From the NCBI GenBank assembly GCA_001580565.1, contig LRBF01000240.1:1-64000 (forward strand): a DNA stretch of 64,000 bases, read 5' to 3'. The notes below the pieces were generated by a model. The model made no database searches and had not been told where the DNA came from. It was given only the letters and a program-made list of their open reading frames with translations. This document shows, piece after piece, positions 54,592 through 63,157 of the stretch (position 1 is its first letter; the number at the start of each line of letters is the position of its first letter). The position numbers and the translations under genes are program-made. The stretch comes from Caballeronia megalochromosomata. GTDB taxonomy: Bacteria; Pseudomonadota; Gammaproteobacteria; Burkholderiales; Burkholderiaceae.

Positions 54592-54619
54592 TCGATCGCC
54601 TCCGGTTCCTTGAACGAAA

Positions 54620-55990
54620 TTACTTCAGCAAAGGCTTCTTGCCGTCGTAATAGCCCGCTTTCTTCAGGATGTCCTCGGTCTTCTGACCGATGGTCTGCGC
54701 GCCCTCCTTCACCGTCACCTGGCCGAGCATCATCTTGCTGCCCCATTCGCCGATGACTTCCGACACCGCGGGCCATTCCGGGAAGCGCGGACGATAATCC
54801 GGCACGCCGCCCTGCCACGATTCGACCATCGGCTTCACGAACGGGTACTTGTCCTGCACGGCCTTGTCCTGATAGATCGCCATGCGCGCCGGCACGCCGC
54901 CCGCTTCGAGATAAGGCTTCGCCATGGCTTCCGACGTGATCCATTGGATGAAGAGCCACGACGCCGCCTGCTTCTTCGCGTTCGACTTCGCGTTCACCGC
55001 GAGCGAGAAGCCGCCGAGCGCGGGCTTCAGACCTGCGGGACCCTTCGGCTCGGTGGTGATCGCAAGACAGTTCCCAAGCTTCGACTTGCTCGGATCGGTC
55101 AGCGTCGGATAGAACGCGGACCATTCCGTGATCATCGCGACCTGACCCTGCGCGAGCGCGTTCACCGCTTCCGCATGATCGAAATCGACGATGCCCGGCG
55201 GCATGTACTTCATCAGCTTCTGCCGATATTCGAGCCCCGCCTGTGACTGCGGCGACATCAGATTCGACTTGAACTTTGCGTCGAGCAGCGAGCCGCCGTT
55301 CGGCCACAGCACGCGCATGAAGCTGTCTGCGGATTGCGTCTCGCCACGCCGCGATTGCAAGGCGAAGGCGAACTTGTCGCCCTTCGTGAGCTTCGGCGCA
55401 TAGTTGTTGAGCAACTCGTCCCAGGTCTTCGGCGGCTCGTCGAAACCGGCGTCCTTCAACATGCACTTGTTGTAGAACATGAGGCCCGAGTAGTTATCGA
55501 ACGGCAAACCGTATGCGACCTTGTCCCAGGTGCCGAACGAGTCGAGCAGGATCGGGAAGAAGCCCTTGAGATTCAGGTTCGGATCCGCGAGCTTCGGATC
55601 GTCGGTGAACTTTTTGATCGGCACGAGCCACTTGTTGCTCGCGAATTCGCCGATCCACACGACATCGACGAGCACGATGTCCTGATCGCCGCCGCCGACG
55701 AAGTTGAGCACTTCCTTCTCGCGCGTGTTCTCGTATGGAATCACTTCCCAGCGCACCTTGATGCCCGTCTCTTTCTCGAACTGCGGGATCAGTTGCTGCG
55801 CGGCCTTGTAGCCCGGACGATCGAGAAAGATTGCCTTGATTGTCGTGCCCGAATACGGTTGCGCCGCTTCCTTCAGAGTCCAGGCGTGCGCGTTCGATGC
55901 GGCCAACGCCGCGCTCGCCGCCAGCAGCGCGACGGCCGCGACGTGTTTGATCGGGCCGAGCTGCGTGGCCGGGATGAAGCGCTTCTTCAT
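54620..55990 (-). CDS. ABC transporter extracellular solute-binding protein, carbohydrate family 1
   Basis: Protein of 456 residues with a signal peptide ([20 protein letters not shown]). The mature domain has [41 protein letters not shown] and [21 protein letters not shown], typical of MalE/UgpB-type polyol and sugar receptors. First gene of the six-gene minus-strand operon, divergent from the ATPase across a 180 bp AT-rich promoter. Substrate is predicted to be a pentitol or related polyol because of the downstream enzymes. Confidence 0.92.
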   Translation of the reverse strand: MKKRFIPATQLGPIKHVAAVALLAASAALAASNAHAWTLKEAAQPYSGTTIKAIFLDRPGYKAAQQLIPQFEKETGIKVRWEVIPYENTREKEVLNFVGGGDQDIVLVDVVWIGEFASNKWLVPIKKFTDDPKLADPNLNLKGFFPILLDSFGTWDKVAYGLPFDNYSGLMFYNKCMLKDAGFDEPPKTWDELLNNYAPKLTKGDKFAFALQSRRGETQSADSFMRVLWPNGGSLLDAKFKSNLMSPQSQAGLEYRQKLMKYMPPGIVDFDHAEAVNALAQGQVAMITEWSAFYPTLTDPSKSKLGNCLAITTEPKGPAGLKPALGGFSLAVNAKSNAKKQAASWLFIQWITSEAMAKPYLEAGGVPARMAIYQDKAVQDKYPFVKPMVESWQGGVPDYRPRFPEWPAVSEVIGEWGSKMMLGQVTVKEGAQTIGQKTEDILKKAGYYDGKKPLLK

Positions 55991-56058
55991 GCCTGTCTCC
56001 TTGGTTTTTATCGAGCGGGTGAGGCTTGCGGATTCGTCTTTGCCGTGCGTCGTTTCAC

Positions 56059-56083
56059 TTGTAATTTCGGTTTTACAATTGTA
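56059..56083. promoter_or_regulatory. AT-rich divergent promoter with overlapping palindromes
   Basis: TTGTAA (56059-56064) and TTACAA (56073-56078) form an inverted repeat, and TACAATTGTA (56074-56083) is a perfect 10-bp palindrome directly overlapping it. The block stands out in GC-rich surroundings and lies midway between the binding-protein and ATPase genes. Probable operator for the SorC-type regulator; inferred. Confidence 0.55.
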
Positions 56084-56170
56084 TATTTTGGCGCGAACAG
56101 GTTGTCAAGAACAAATTCGACGATGCGTCCAATGCTGCGCTGCCGCAGCAGCGCACACCGGAGACAACGT

Positions 56171-57292
56171 ATGAGCGCAGTTCATTTGCAGCAGATCCGC
56201 AAGACTTTTGCCGGCACCGAAGTGCTGAAGGGCGTGGACATCGAAGTGACCGATCGTGAGTTCATGGTCTTCGTCGGTCCTTCGGGGTGCGGAAAATCGA
56301 CCTTGCTGCGCACCATCGCCGGACTCGAACGCAGTGACGCCGGGCAAGTGCTGATCGGCGGTGAAGACGTCACGGATCTCGAACCCTCGCAGCGCGGCGT
56401 CGCGATGGTGTTTCAGTCGTATGCGCTCTATCCGCACATGTCGGTGTACGAGAACATCGCGTTCGGGCTGCGCATGCTCAAGCTGCCCGAGGCCCAGATC
56501 AAGGAGCGCGTGCATCGCGCGGCGGAAATTCTGCAGATCGGCCAGTTGCTCGAACGGCGTCCGCGCGCGTTGTCGGGCGGGCAGCGTCAGCGCGTGGCGA
56601 TCGGCCGCTCGATCGTGCGTGAACCGAAGGTGTTTCTCTTCGACGAGCCCCTCTCCAATCTCGATGCCGCGTTGCGCGTGCAGATGCGGCTAGAGCTCAT
56701 CAAGCTCCACAAGCAACTCAACGCGACGATGATCTACGTCACGCACGACCAGACCGAAGCCATGACCATGGCCGATCGCATCGTCGTGCTGAATCACGGA
56801 CGCGTCGAGCAGATCGGCTCGCCGCTGGAGCTGTATCGCACGCCGCACAATCGTTTCGTCGCGGGCTTCATCGGCTCGCCGAAGATGAACTTCATGGACG
56901 TGCGCGTGATGCGCGTCGATGCGACCGGCGTCACCATCGAATTGCCCGGCGGCGAGCCGCTCACGCTGCCGTTCGTGGCGGCATCGGTGAAAGCGGGCGA
57001 AGCGCTCACGCTCGGCATCCGGCCCGAGCACTTCTTCGAAGCATTCGGTGGCGATATCGACAGCGGTCTGTCCGGCGAAGTCATGGTGATCGAGCATCTC
57101 GGCGGCGAGACGCTGCTGCATGTGCGTCTGCCGAACGAACTCGTGATTCAGGTGAAGGGCTCGGGCGAATCGACGGCCGTGGAAGGACAGCGCCTGAACG
57201 CGGGCTTCAGCATCCGCCACGTGCACCTGTTTCGCGAGGATGGCAGCGCGCTCGAACGCATGCGGCCCGTCGCGCAGACCGCGACCGCCTAG
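56171..57292 (+). CDS. ABC sugar transporter ATP-binding protein (MalK/UgpC type)
   Basis: ATPase of 373 residues with Walker A GPSGCGKSTLLR, Q-loop VFQSYALYPH, signature LSGGQRQRVAIGRS, Walker B VFLFDEPLSNLDA and switch THDQTEAMTMAD, followed by a TOBE-type regulatory domain (about 240-370). It energises the permeases encoded divergently. GGAGA lies at good distance from ATG. Separate transcription from the rest of the transporter is typical of such loci. Confidence 0.94.
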   Translation: MSAVHLQQIRKTFAGTEVLKGVDIEVTDREFMVFVGPSGCGKSTLLRTIAGLERSDAGQVLIGGEDVTDLEPSQRGVAMVFQSYALYPHMSVYENIAFGLRMLKLPEAQIKERVHRAAEILQIGQLLERRPRALSGGQRQRVAIGRSIVREPKVFLFDEPLSNLDAALRVQMRLELIKLHKQLNATMIYVTHDQTEAMTMADRIVVLNHGRVEQIGSPLELYRTPHNRFVAGFIGSPKMNFMDVRVMRVDATGVTIELPGGEPLTLPFVAASVKAGEALTLGIRPEHFFEAFGGDIDSGLSGEVMVIEHLGGETLLHVRLPNELVIQVKGSGESTAVEGQRLNAGFSIRHVHLFREDGSALERMRPVAQTATA

Positions 57293-57771
57293 CGCTCGTC
57301 GCGGGCGTATATACGTCCGCTTTCTCAGGTGCGACGCAGGCCGAAATGACGTATCAGCACTACTTGTTATAGGCGCGGGCATGCCCGACGCGTCACGGAG
57401 CGGCGCATGACGAAGAGCGGTGACAGCGAGCAGATGCGCTATCAGCTCTTCTTGAAGATTCGTCACTGGTCGGGATTACAAATGTTCCCGAATCGCCCTG
57501 CACATACTGCAAAACGGCATGTCGATGCTGCCGGATGCCACATCGCCCTATGTGCGCGACCCCACACAGTCCGTAACGCGTCACGGATTCGTTACGTAAC
57601 GCTCATCGCCGTGTAATGCCCCTTGACTCGATCGTGACAGCTTGCGTCAGCGCGCAAACGTTGTCGTGTCTTATCAAATGGCGTAACGCGCTTCGAATGG
57701 CCCCCGAGCGTTCGCATCTGGCACGAGTCGTGCAACCGCTTCCACGACCAACTGGGAGGGATGGCTCAAGC
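57293..57771. other. 479-bp intergenic region without a clear gene
   Basis: A frame at 57407-57616 has GGAG before its ATG but no domain, and its composition looks random. GGGCGTATATACGTCC near 57315 and TTACGTAACG near 57593 are short palindromes. The EAL promoter lies in the right part. Confidence 0.45.
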
Positions 57772-58656
57772 ATGAAAAGAACGACACACGGCTCGCGTCT
57801 CGCGAAAGCCGCGCCGAACTCAGCTCATGCATTCAGGCATCGCATACTCGAAGGCCTCAGGGCCGGAGAATTCTGCATCGCCTATCAGGGAATCTACCGA
57901 GTCGACAGCGGTGAACTCGCGCAAATGGAAGCGCTCATTCGCTGGCGTCATCCGGAGTACGGCGTGTTGCTGCCAGGCGCATTCAGCGAGGCGTTCAAGG
58001 ACGCCGACATCATGCGCGAACTCACATGGTTCGTGGTGGACACTGTCGCGTCCGAAATCGAGGCGTGGCGTGCGCGCGGCGGCGCGCATTATTCGGTCGC
58101 GGTGAACGTGCCGCCATCGGTCGCGGCGCTGCCCGGCTTTACGGAGCGCCTGGAGTCGATTTGCCGCGCGCACGGCGTCTCGCCCGATTGCATCGAACTC
58201 GAACTGCTGGAGAGCGAGGATCTTTCCCGCGTGCCGTCGATGCCGAAGGTGGTGCGGCATCTGAAAGACAAGGGCGTGAGCGTCGCGATGGACGATTTCG
58301 GCACCGGCTACTCGTGCCTTGCCGCGCTCGGGCCAATCGACTTCGGGACGGTGAAGATCGCGAAAGAATTGCTGGCCGACGCGCCGCGCTGCCCGAATGC
58401 GCGCATGGTGTTTGCGTCGGTGCTCGCGCTGCTGACGCGCCTGAAGGTGGCGATCGTCATCGAAGGCGTCGAGACGGCCGCGCAGGCGCAATGGATCGCG
58501 CAGTGGCCGCATGTGCTCGCGCAGGGTTTCTTTCTCGCGAGGCCCGCATTCGGCATCGATAACGTGCCCGGTGCGCGCATCGGTCGCGCGATGACGCGGC
58601 GCACGCCGGCGCGTCGCGATGAGCCGCGCACCATCCGGCTCGCCGATGCGGCGTGA
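57772..58656 (+). CDS. EAL-domain protein, probable c-di-GMP phosphodiesterase
   Basis: Protein of 294 residues, EAL domain only (about 28-270), with no signal peptide, GGDEF or sensory domain. Metal and substrate residues: E in MEALIRWRHP, N in VAVNVPP, E in ELELLESE, DD in AMDDFGTGYS, K in GTVKIAKELL, E in VIEGVET and Q in LAQGFFLARP. All are kept, but the usual KID reads KIA, so activity is likely but not certain. Starts at the ATG after GGGAGGG; a longer frame upstream is less convincing. A strong terminator follows. Confidence 0.87.
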   Translation: MKRTTHGSRLAKAAPNSAHAFRHRILEGLRAGEFCIAYQGIYRVDSGELAQMEALIRWRHPEYGVLLPGAFSEAFKDADIMRELTWFVVDTVASEIEAWRARGGAHYSVAVNVPPSVAALPGFTERLESICRAHGVSPDCIELELLESEDLSRVPSMPKVVRHLKDKGVSVAMDDFGTGYSCLAALGPIDFGTVKIAKELLADAPRCPNARMVFASVLALLTRLKVAIVIEGVETAAQAQWIAQWPHVLAQGFFLARPAFGIDNVPGARIGRAMTRRTPARRDEPRTIRLADAA

Positions 58657-58698
58657 AGTGACACAAGCGTTTCTGGCAGCCCTCGTAAGCCAGAACTT

Positions 58699-58727
58699 AG
58701 CCGGCGCCTCGTGCGTCGGCTTTTTTT
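58699..58727 (+). terminator. Rho-independent terminator after the EAL gene
   Basis: AGCCGGCGC and GCGTCGGCT pair over nine positions (one G-T) around the loop CTCGT, followed by seven T. Forty-odd bases past the stop, just before the convergent peptidase gene. Confidence 0.85.
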
Positions 58728-58733
58728 GCGTGG

Positions 58734-60641
58734 TTAAATCCGCGTCCGCGTCAAATCCATCGCCGGCGCCTTCAGCTTCAACCCGTCGATCGCCGCGCGC
58801 GTATGCGCATCCGCGGGCAATCCCCATCGATCGAAGAAATCCCGCAAATCCAGATTCGCCGCGATGCACGCGCGCAGCACGAACTTCTGCACTTCATTCC
58901 TGTCCCCGCCTTCGTTTTCGTTCAGCGGATGCAGCCGATACAGCTTGTGCAGCCGCGCATAGAAGCCGTCGCCGAGCGCGCGGCGCAACTGCTCGTACAT
59001 TACGAGCCTGATCCAGAGCGCTTCGGACGGCATGGGAAACGACGCATCGTCGAGAAAATTGCGTGAAGGCTGCGCAAGATAGAGCGCCGCGAGATCCAGC
59101 CGGTTCTTTCTGCCGCGCGTATCGACGACCTGCAGCAGTGGCGAAGCCATCGGCGTACCCAGACGTTGCAGCGCGTGCAGCGAATAAAGGTTCACCGTCG
59201 TCTCGGTGACACCCGGCCACGTCCAGTCCCATTGCTGATACATGTGGCCCATCTCATGCCAGACGCCCCATTCATCGGCCTTCGCGGGCTGCAGCAAGGT
59301 CTCGGCCGCGCTGCTCAACGGCAGGCCGATCATGTAATACGTCGCGTACATATACGTGTTCTGCAAATCCGCGTGCGTCGAAATCGCGTCCTGCACGAAA
59401 TGCACGCGCAACGGCGACGGCGCATCGAGCACGTCCGAGCCATCGAGCCCGGAGAGTTCATCGTGATAGCCCATGATGCGCTCGACGTAGCCGAGCAGCA
59501 TGGCCGGGTCCGCCGCGCCCGCCTTGTCGTACATCGCGCGCGCGACGGTGAACATCGTGCGCCGGCCGACCATTTCGACGAGCGGCGCATCCGCGTAACG
59601 TTGCAGCATCGCGCGCCATTCGACGAGCGTCGTCGCACCTTCGACATAGAACGGCACGGTCTTGCCGCCTTCGCGCACGGAAACATCGATCGATGTGCGC
59701 GGCCGCTCGTTGAAGCCGCTGTCGATGTACTCGAAGTACAGCAAGCCGTCGCGCGACGCGACGAATTCGTTACGCCCTTCCGTCGCGAGGATCATCTGCG
59801 GATCGCCCGCGGGCTGACGCTTGTAGAAGCCGTTCTTGTTGCCGATCATGATGACGAGGCCATCGGGACCATCGTCGGCGAGACCGCTGACGTCGATCAC
59901 GACAGACTCGCCCTTCGACACATACAGCCCCGACGGATGATAGTCGGTCCAGCGAAAGCCGCCGAGCCGTTCAGCCTCGATCGCATCGGGCGCGAACGCG
60001 CTCAGGTGATAGCGCTTCGCCGCGTTGTCGTAGGTCGATTGCGGCGCGGCGTCGAGCGTGCGATATGCATGATCGGCGCTCTCGTTGTCCACTTTGTAGA
60101 GACGCCATTGCCCGGCCTGCGCGCTCACTTCGACGAACGCGCGATCGCGCAAGGCGCGATGCTCGACCACCAGCCCCGTCTTCGTGCCGCTCGCCGCGAT
60201 GGTCACCGCGTTCGCATCGGCCTCGATGCTCCAGTTCTGCCGCGCTTCGCCCGATGGCGCTTCGAGATCCACGCGCGCACCGAGCGTCACGTATCGTCCG
60301 TAGAGCTTCGAATACAGGCGAAAGCCGCTGCCCTCTTTATCGATGGTCCAGATCTGGCTGGCGGCAAGTTCGGGCGTCCACTTCGACTGCACGAGCGCGA
60401 TCGTGCCATCGCGCTGCACCTGGGCCGTCAAGGCCTTGAACGACGCATTCGAGACGATATAGAAGTCGCCTTCCGTGACTTTCGCGCCGGCGCCGTAGGG
60501 CACCTGCATCGCGCCGGGCGGCGATGCGAAACGCGAGACACGCACCGCGTCATGCGGATAGAACGTCATCGGCGCCGTGTAGCGCGATGCCGCGTGCGCG
60601 TCACACAACGCGAAAATCAACAGCCACGATCGCCATGGCAT
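58734..60641 (-). CDS. Secreted M60-family (mucin-cleaving type) metallopeptidase with beta-trefoil domain
   Basis: Protein of 635 residues with a short signal peptide (SWLLIFALCDAHA). Residues about 55-185 look like a ricin/fascin-type beta-trefoil (repeated Q-x-W pattern: SQIWTIDKEG, RQNWSIEAD, GQWRLYKV). The rest is an M60-like peptidase: HEMGH at 462-466 inside GVWHEMGHMYQQ and the third ligand Glu480 in PGVTETTVN, matching HExGH-x(8-28)-E. M60 enzymes include viral enhancins and bacterial mucinases that bind O-glycoproteins. GGGGAGG before ATG. A secreted or periplasmic glycoprotein-degrading role is likely. Confidence 0.85.
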   Translation of the reverse strand: MPWRSWLLIFALCDAHAASRYTAPMTFYPHDAVRVSRFASPPGAMQVPYGAGAKVTEGDFYIVSNASFKALTAQVQRDGTIALVQSKWTPELAASQIWTIDKEGSGFRLYSKLYGRYVTLGARVDLEAPSGEARQNWSIEADANAVTIAASGTKTGLVVEHRALRDRAFVEVSAQAGQWRLYKVDNESADHAYRTLDAAPQSTYDNAAKRYHLSAFAPDAIEAERLGGFRWTDYHPSGLYVSKGESVVIDVSGLADDGPDGLVIMIGNKNGFYKRQPAGDPQMILATEGRNEFVASRDGLLYFEYIDSGFNERPRTSIDVSVREGGKTVPFYVEGATTLVEWRAMLQRYADAPLVEMVGRRTMFTVARAMYDKAGAADPAMLLGYVERIMGYHDELSGLDGSDVLDAPSPLRVHFVQDAISTHADLQNTYMYATYYMIGLPLSSAAETLLQPAKADEWGVWHEMGHMYQQWDWTWPGVTETTVNLYSLHALQRLGTPMASPLLQVVDTRGRKNRLDLAALYLAQPSRNFLDDASFPMPSEALWIRLVMYEQLRRALGDGFYARLHKLYRLHPLNENEGGDRNEVQKFVLRACIAANLDLRDFFDRWGLPADAHTRAAIDGLKLKAPAMDLTRTRI

Positions 60642-60656
60642 GGTCGTACCTCCCCG

Positions 60657-60806
60657 TTACATCGGCCGTGTCTCTGGCTCTTCGTCGAAGATCTGGAACT
60701 TGCGCATCTTCTCCCATAGCACCTTGCGGCTGATGCCGAGATGCTGCACGGTTTCCTGTCTTCTCCAGCCGAGCACCGCGATCACGCGATTGCGCTCGTT
60801 CATGTT
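60657..60806 (-). pseudogene. C-terminal fragment of an NtrC-type regulator (Fis-type HTH)
   Basis: About 48 codons to a natural TAA, reading NERNRVIAVLGWRRQETVQ then HLGISRKVLWEKMRKFQIF, the Fis-type helix-turn-helix that ends sigma-54-dependent response regulators. The receiver and AAA+ domains are absent; the sequence upstream belongs to another gene on the opposite strand. It lies 15 bp from the peptidase start. Confidence 0.72.
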
Positions 60807-60818
60807 CCACTTGCTGCG

Positions 60819-61058
60819 GTCGACGCGTATCTGAAAAGCTTCAAGCCGTATGTGATCGCCGATGCCGCGCGCGTATTCCTGCATGGCGCAACGGCCAATC
60901 CGCGCAGATTATCGTCGGTGGGGATCGGCTTTCGCGTGTCGGATGCGAAGCACTACAGCATCGATCTGTCGATGGCGAAGGCCGTGGGCGATGCGCCGGT
61001 CGAGAGTTCGTCGCGCAGTCCGCGGATCAACGCAACGTTGTCGTATCAGCTCGATTGA
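60819..61058 (+). pseudogene. C-terminal fragment of a FhaC/ShlB-type two-partner secretion transporter
   Basis: About 79 codons ending in a natural stop. RVSDAKHYSIDLSMAKAVGD and a final SPRINATLSYQLD resemble the last beta strands of TpsB outer-membrane transporters (hemolysin activator family). The rest of a 550-residue protein is missing, and it abuts the Fis fragment in opposite orientation. Confidence 0.7.
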
Positions 61059-61101
61059 CAACGCGGGATGCGTTCCGCGTTGTCAAAATGCGACCGTTCC
61101 C

Positions 61102-61395
61102 TCACGGCGCCGACGCCGGCGCGGGCTTGCCCGCCTTCTGCGCATTGACCTTCGCCTGCGCGTTCTGCAGATTCTGCGGATAGTTCGTCTGTTCGCCCGC
61201 CGGGTTGTAGCCGTTCTGCTCCAGTTGCTTCAGCTCGGCGTTCTTCTTCGCGCGCGCCTCCTTGCGCTGGGCTTTTTTGATCTCCTTCGGCGTGGATGCG
61301 GCCGTGGCCGCATCCTGCGCTTGCGCGGCGGGCACCGCGACGAGCGCGGCGACGGACAGGGCGATGACGGCCAACGGTGCGGTGCGTTTGTTCAT
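61102..61395 (-). CDS. Small secreted DUF4148-like protein
   Basis: Protein of 97 residues with GGAGAAG upstream of ATG. A signal peptide (APLAVIALSVAALVAVPAAQA) precedes a short Lys/Ala/Gln-rich mature part (EIKKAQRKEARAKKNAELKQ, then NGYNPAGEQTNYPQNLQNAQ). The NGYNPAG turn resembles DUF4148 proteins common in Burkholderia. No function known; the Lys-rich helix and periplasmic location are all that can be said. Confidence 0.7.
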   Translation of the reverse strand: MNKRTAPLAVIALSVAALVAVPAAQAQDAATAASTPKEIKKAQRKEARAKKNAELKQLEQNGYNPAGEQTNYPQNLQNAQAKVNAQKAGKPAPASAP

Positions 61396-61814
61396 GATCG
61401 ATCTTCTCCGGATGGATGGCGACAGTTGACGACGACGCTTGCGAGGATCGCGTAAGCAATCGGCGATCCATGCGCGGGAAGTTAGCACGATGCGGCGAAA
61501 CCGGCAGCGAGAGAATGCAGGATCCGCAGCGTGTGGTGAGCGAAAAGTCAGGCAAAGAAAAGCGCTGGCAACCGATAATCCGTCACGTCAGAAACTCGTC
61601 AAATGTCGAGTCGCATAGTCTGCCAATCAGCAATTGCAATTTCCCTAATTTCGGATTTACCCGATAACAGCCTCGGTCGTCTTCAACGGATTATTTCGGC
61701 TCAGTGACGGTACGGCCGTCGCGCGGCAAGTCGCAGAAATGGCTGGCTGCAAACAATTATCCGCACGGAGAATTAAATGTCCGAAAAGCAGCGCAACCAG
61801 GCACGGAAGGCGAG
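61396..61814. other. 419-bp gap leading into the PAAR island
   Basis: No gene is recognised. Base composition drops noticeably towards AT from about 61600, marking the left edge of the effector island. An upstream in-frame start at 61704 would add 37 residues to the PAAR protein but has no ribosome binding site. Confidence 0.5.
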
Positions 61815-62345
61815 ATGAGGCGAGCCTTGCTGAAGGTGGGAGACAAATCGAGTAGCGGCGGTGTCATTATCGAAGGTGCAGAGAACGTTAGGCACCATGG
61901 CACTCCGGTTGCATTCATCGGCGCGAAAGTATGGTGCAATGGCTGTAACTCGGAAGGCACGATCGGGTGGAAGGGCCCGCACCAGACCGCGACTATGAAC
62001 GGCAGGCAGCAGGCGTTAGATGGTGATATTTGCATCTGCAAATGTGATCCGCCTCCCGTCTTGTTTGCCTCTCAGAATAGCGCTCGGCACGCTTTCGAAT
62101 CCTACGAACAAGCCGGTGCACGATATGCCGGAGTAAATCGAAATGCTGGGGCGTATAAAGGCCGCTTTGATGAATGCGTCATGTTGTATGACGCGCAAAC
62201 CGGCTCGCCGTTGGCTAATATTTCATATCGGTACTTATCGGGGAATCGCATATTAGCGAGTGGCGTCACGGACTCCCAGGGACGCACTCTAAGAATCGTG
62301 ACAGATGATGCACAGAGCGTCGAACTGTACGTCAAGGGAATCTGA
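61815..62345 (+). CDS. PAAR-domain protein (type VI secretion spike tip) with C-terminal extension
   Basis: Protein of 176 residues from the ATG preceded by GGAAGG. The N-terminal half is a PAAR domain: MRRALLKVGDKSSSGG, then GAENVRHHGTPVAFIGAKVW and GDICICKCDPPPVL with cysteines and His that hold the zinc at the tip. The extension (about 105-176) has LYDAQTGSPLANISYRY and SGVTDSQGRTLRIVTDD, like a small beta-sandwich loading domain, ending ELYVKGI. PAAR proteins sharpen the VgrG spike and carry effectors. Lower GC than the flanks. No VgrG or T6SS structural genes are in the window, so this is an orphan island. Confidence 0.82.
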   Translation: MRRALLKVGDKSSSGGVIIEGAENVRHHGTPVAFIGAKVWCNGCNSEGTIGWKGPHQTATMNGRQQALDGDICICKCDPPPVLFASQNSARHAFESYEQAGARYAGVNRNAGAYKGRFDECVMLYDAQTGSPLANISYRYLSGNRILASGVTDSQGRTLRIVTDDAQSVELYVKGI

Positions 62346-62442
62346 AAGTTAAGGCGACGCTGCGGGTTCATCAGTAGATCAAGCGCGGTTTTGAAGGAAT
62401 AACCGACGCTTCTGGGTAGAAGAGCGAGGCAACACGAGTACC

Positions 62443-62475
62443 GCACAAGCGCTCGAACTATATATCAAAGGAATT
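62443..62475 (+). pseudogene. Relic of a second PAAR-protein C-terminal tail
   Basis: The codons AQALELYIKGI match the end of the intact PAAR gene (AQSVELYVKGI at 62310-62342) at eight of eleven residues, with mostly synonymous base changes. It lies 133 bp further on, directly before the effector start, without the rest of the gene. It shows that another PAAR copy once ended here. Confidence 0.65.
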
Positions 62476-62482
62476 CAAGAAA

Positions 62483-63157
62483 ATGCCCGACCAAGAATGG
62501 GTCAAGGTCAGCGACCTGACTACGAACACCGCCTCTGGATCAGTCATCAAGCTGCCGTTAAACAATTTGCCGATCTGCCCGAATATGAGCAATCCGGAGT
62601 TCAGGGCGTCACTTTTGAAATTGCGCGATGAATCGGTAAGACTCATTGATATTCGCATCCTGGCTCTGTGTACACTTTGGTCAGAGAGAAGCGAAAAACC
62701 AAGGTTTAAATTATGGCTCGGAAGCACCGACGATGATTTACGCCTGGAAGTGCTGACAAATCTATATAGACTACGCAGTGTAATGAAAGCGCTCAAACCA
62801 GAAAATATCATCAGGAACGATCCTGACTCCGAGCGGGTTCTCGCTTGTGTGCCGGCGAACGATGGACGGGACGACGGTACTGCGGCGCACGTATGCGGTC
62901 CGGACACAGCAACTCACACGATTGCAATTCACGAAAAGTTTTGCACGTTGCCCGACATGCCCCGTGGGACGTTGGATTCAAAGCTACTGACGCTGATACA
63001 TGAGTGTACACACTTCGATGACACATTTTCGGCTATCGACTACGAGAGGAAATATTATGGTCAGTTCATGGCAAAGCGGCTTGCGAGAGAAAATCCGAAA
63101 ATTGCGATCAGGAACGCTGATAACATTTCCTGGTATATATGCAGCACTGGCGGTTAG
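62483..63157 (+). CDS. M35-like (aspzincin) metallopeptidase, probable T6SS effector
   Basis: Protein of 224 residues. HECTH at 173-177 in LTLIHECTHFDDTF with Asp186 in SAIDYE gives the HExxH...D zinc set of aspzincins (deuterolysin / peptidyl-Lys metalloendopeptidases), and IAIRNADNISWYI near the end matches their NADN segment. No signal peptide, and AAGGAA before ATG. It follows a PAAR gene and is followed by an overlapping membrane protein, the arrangement of effector and immunity. Possible lysine-specific protease; no effector family name can be confirmed here. Confidence 0.78.
   Translation: MPDQEWVKVSDLTTNTASGSVIKLPLNNLPICPNMSNPEFRASLLKLRDESVRLIDIRILALCTLWSERSEKPRFKLWLGSTDDDLRLEVLTNLYRLRSVMKALKPENIIRNDPDSERVLACVPANDGRDDGTAAHVCGPDTATHTIAIHEKFCTLPDMPRGTLDSKLLTLIHECTHFDDTFSAIDYERKYYGQFMAKRLARENPKIAIRNADNISWYICSTGG

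Noticed and set aside
57407-57616. 69-codon frame with GGAG before ATG
   Set aside because: No hydrophobic, repeat or domain pattern, composition resembles translated noncoding DNA, and nothing around it suggests a gene.
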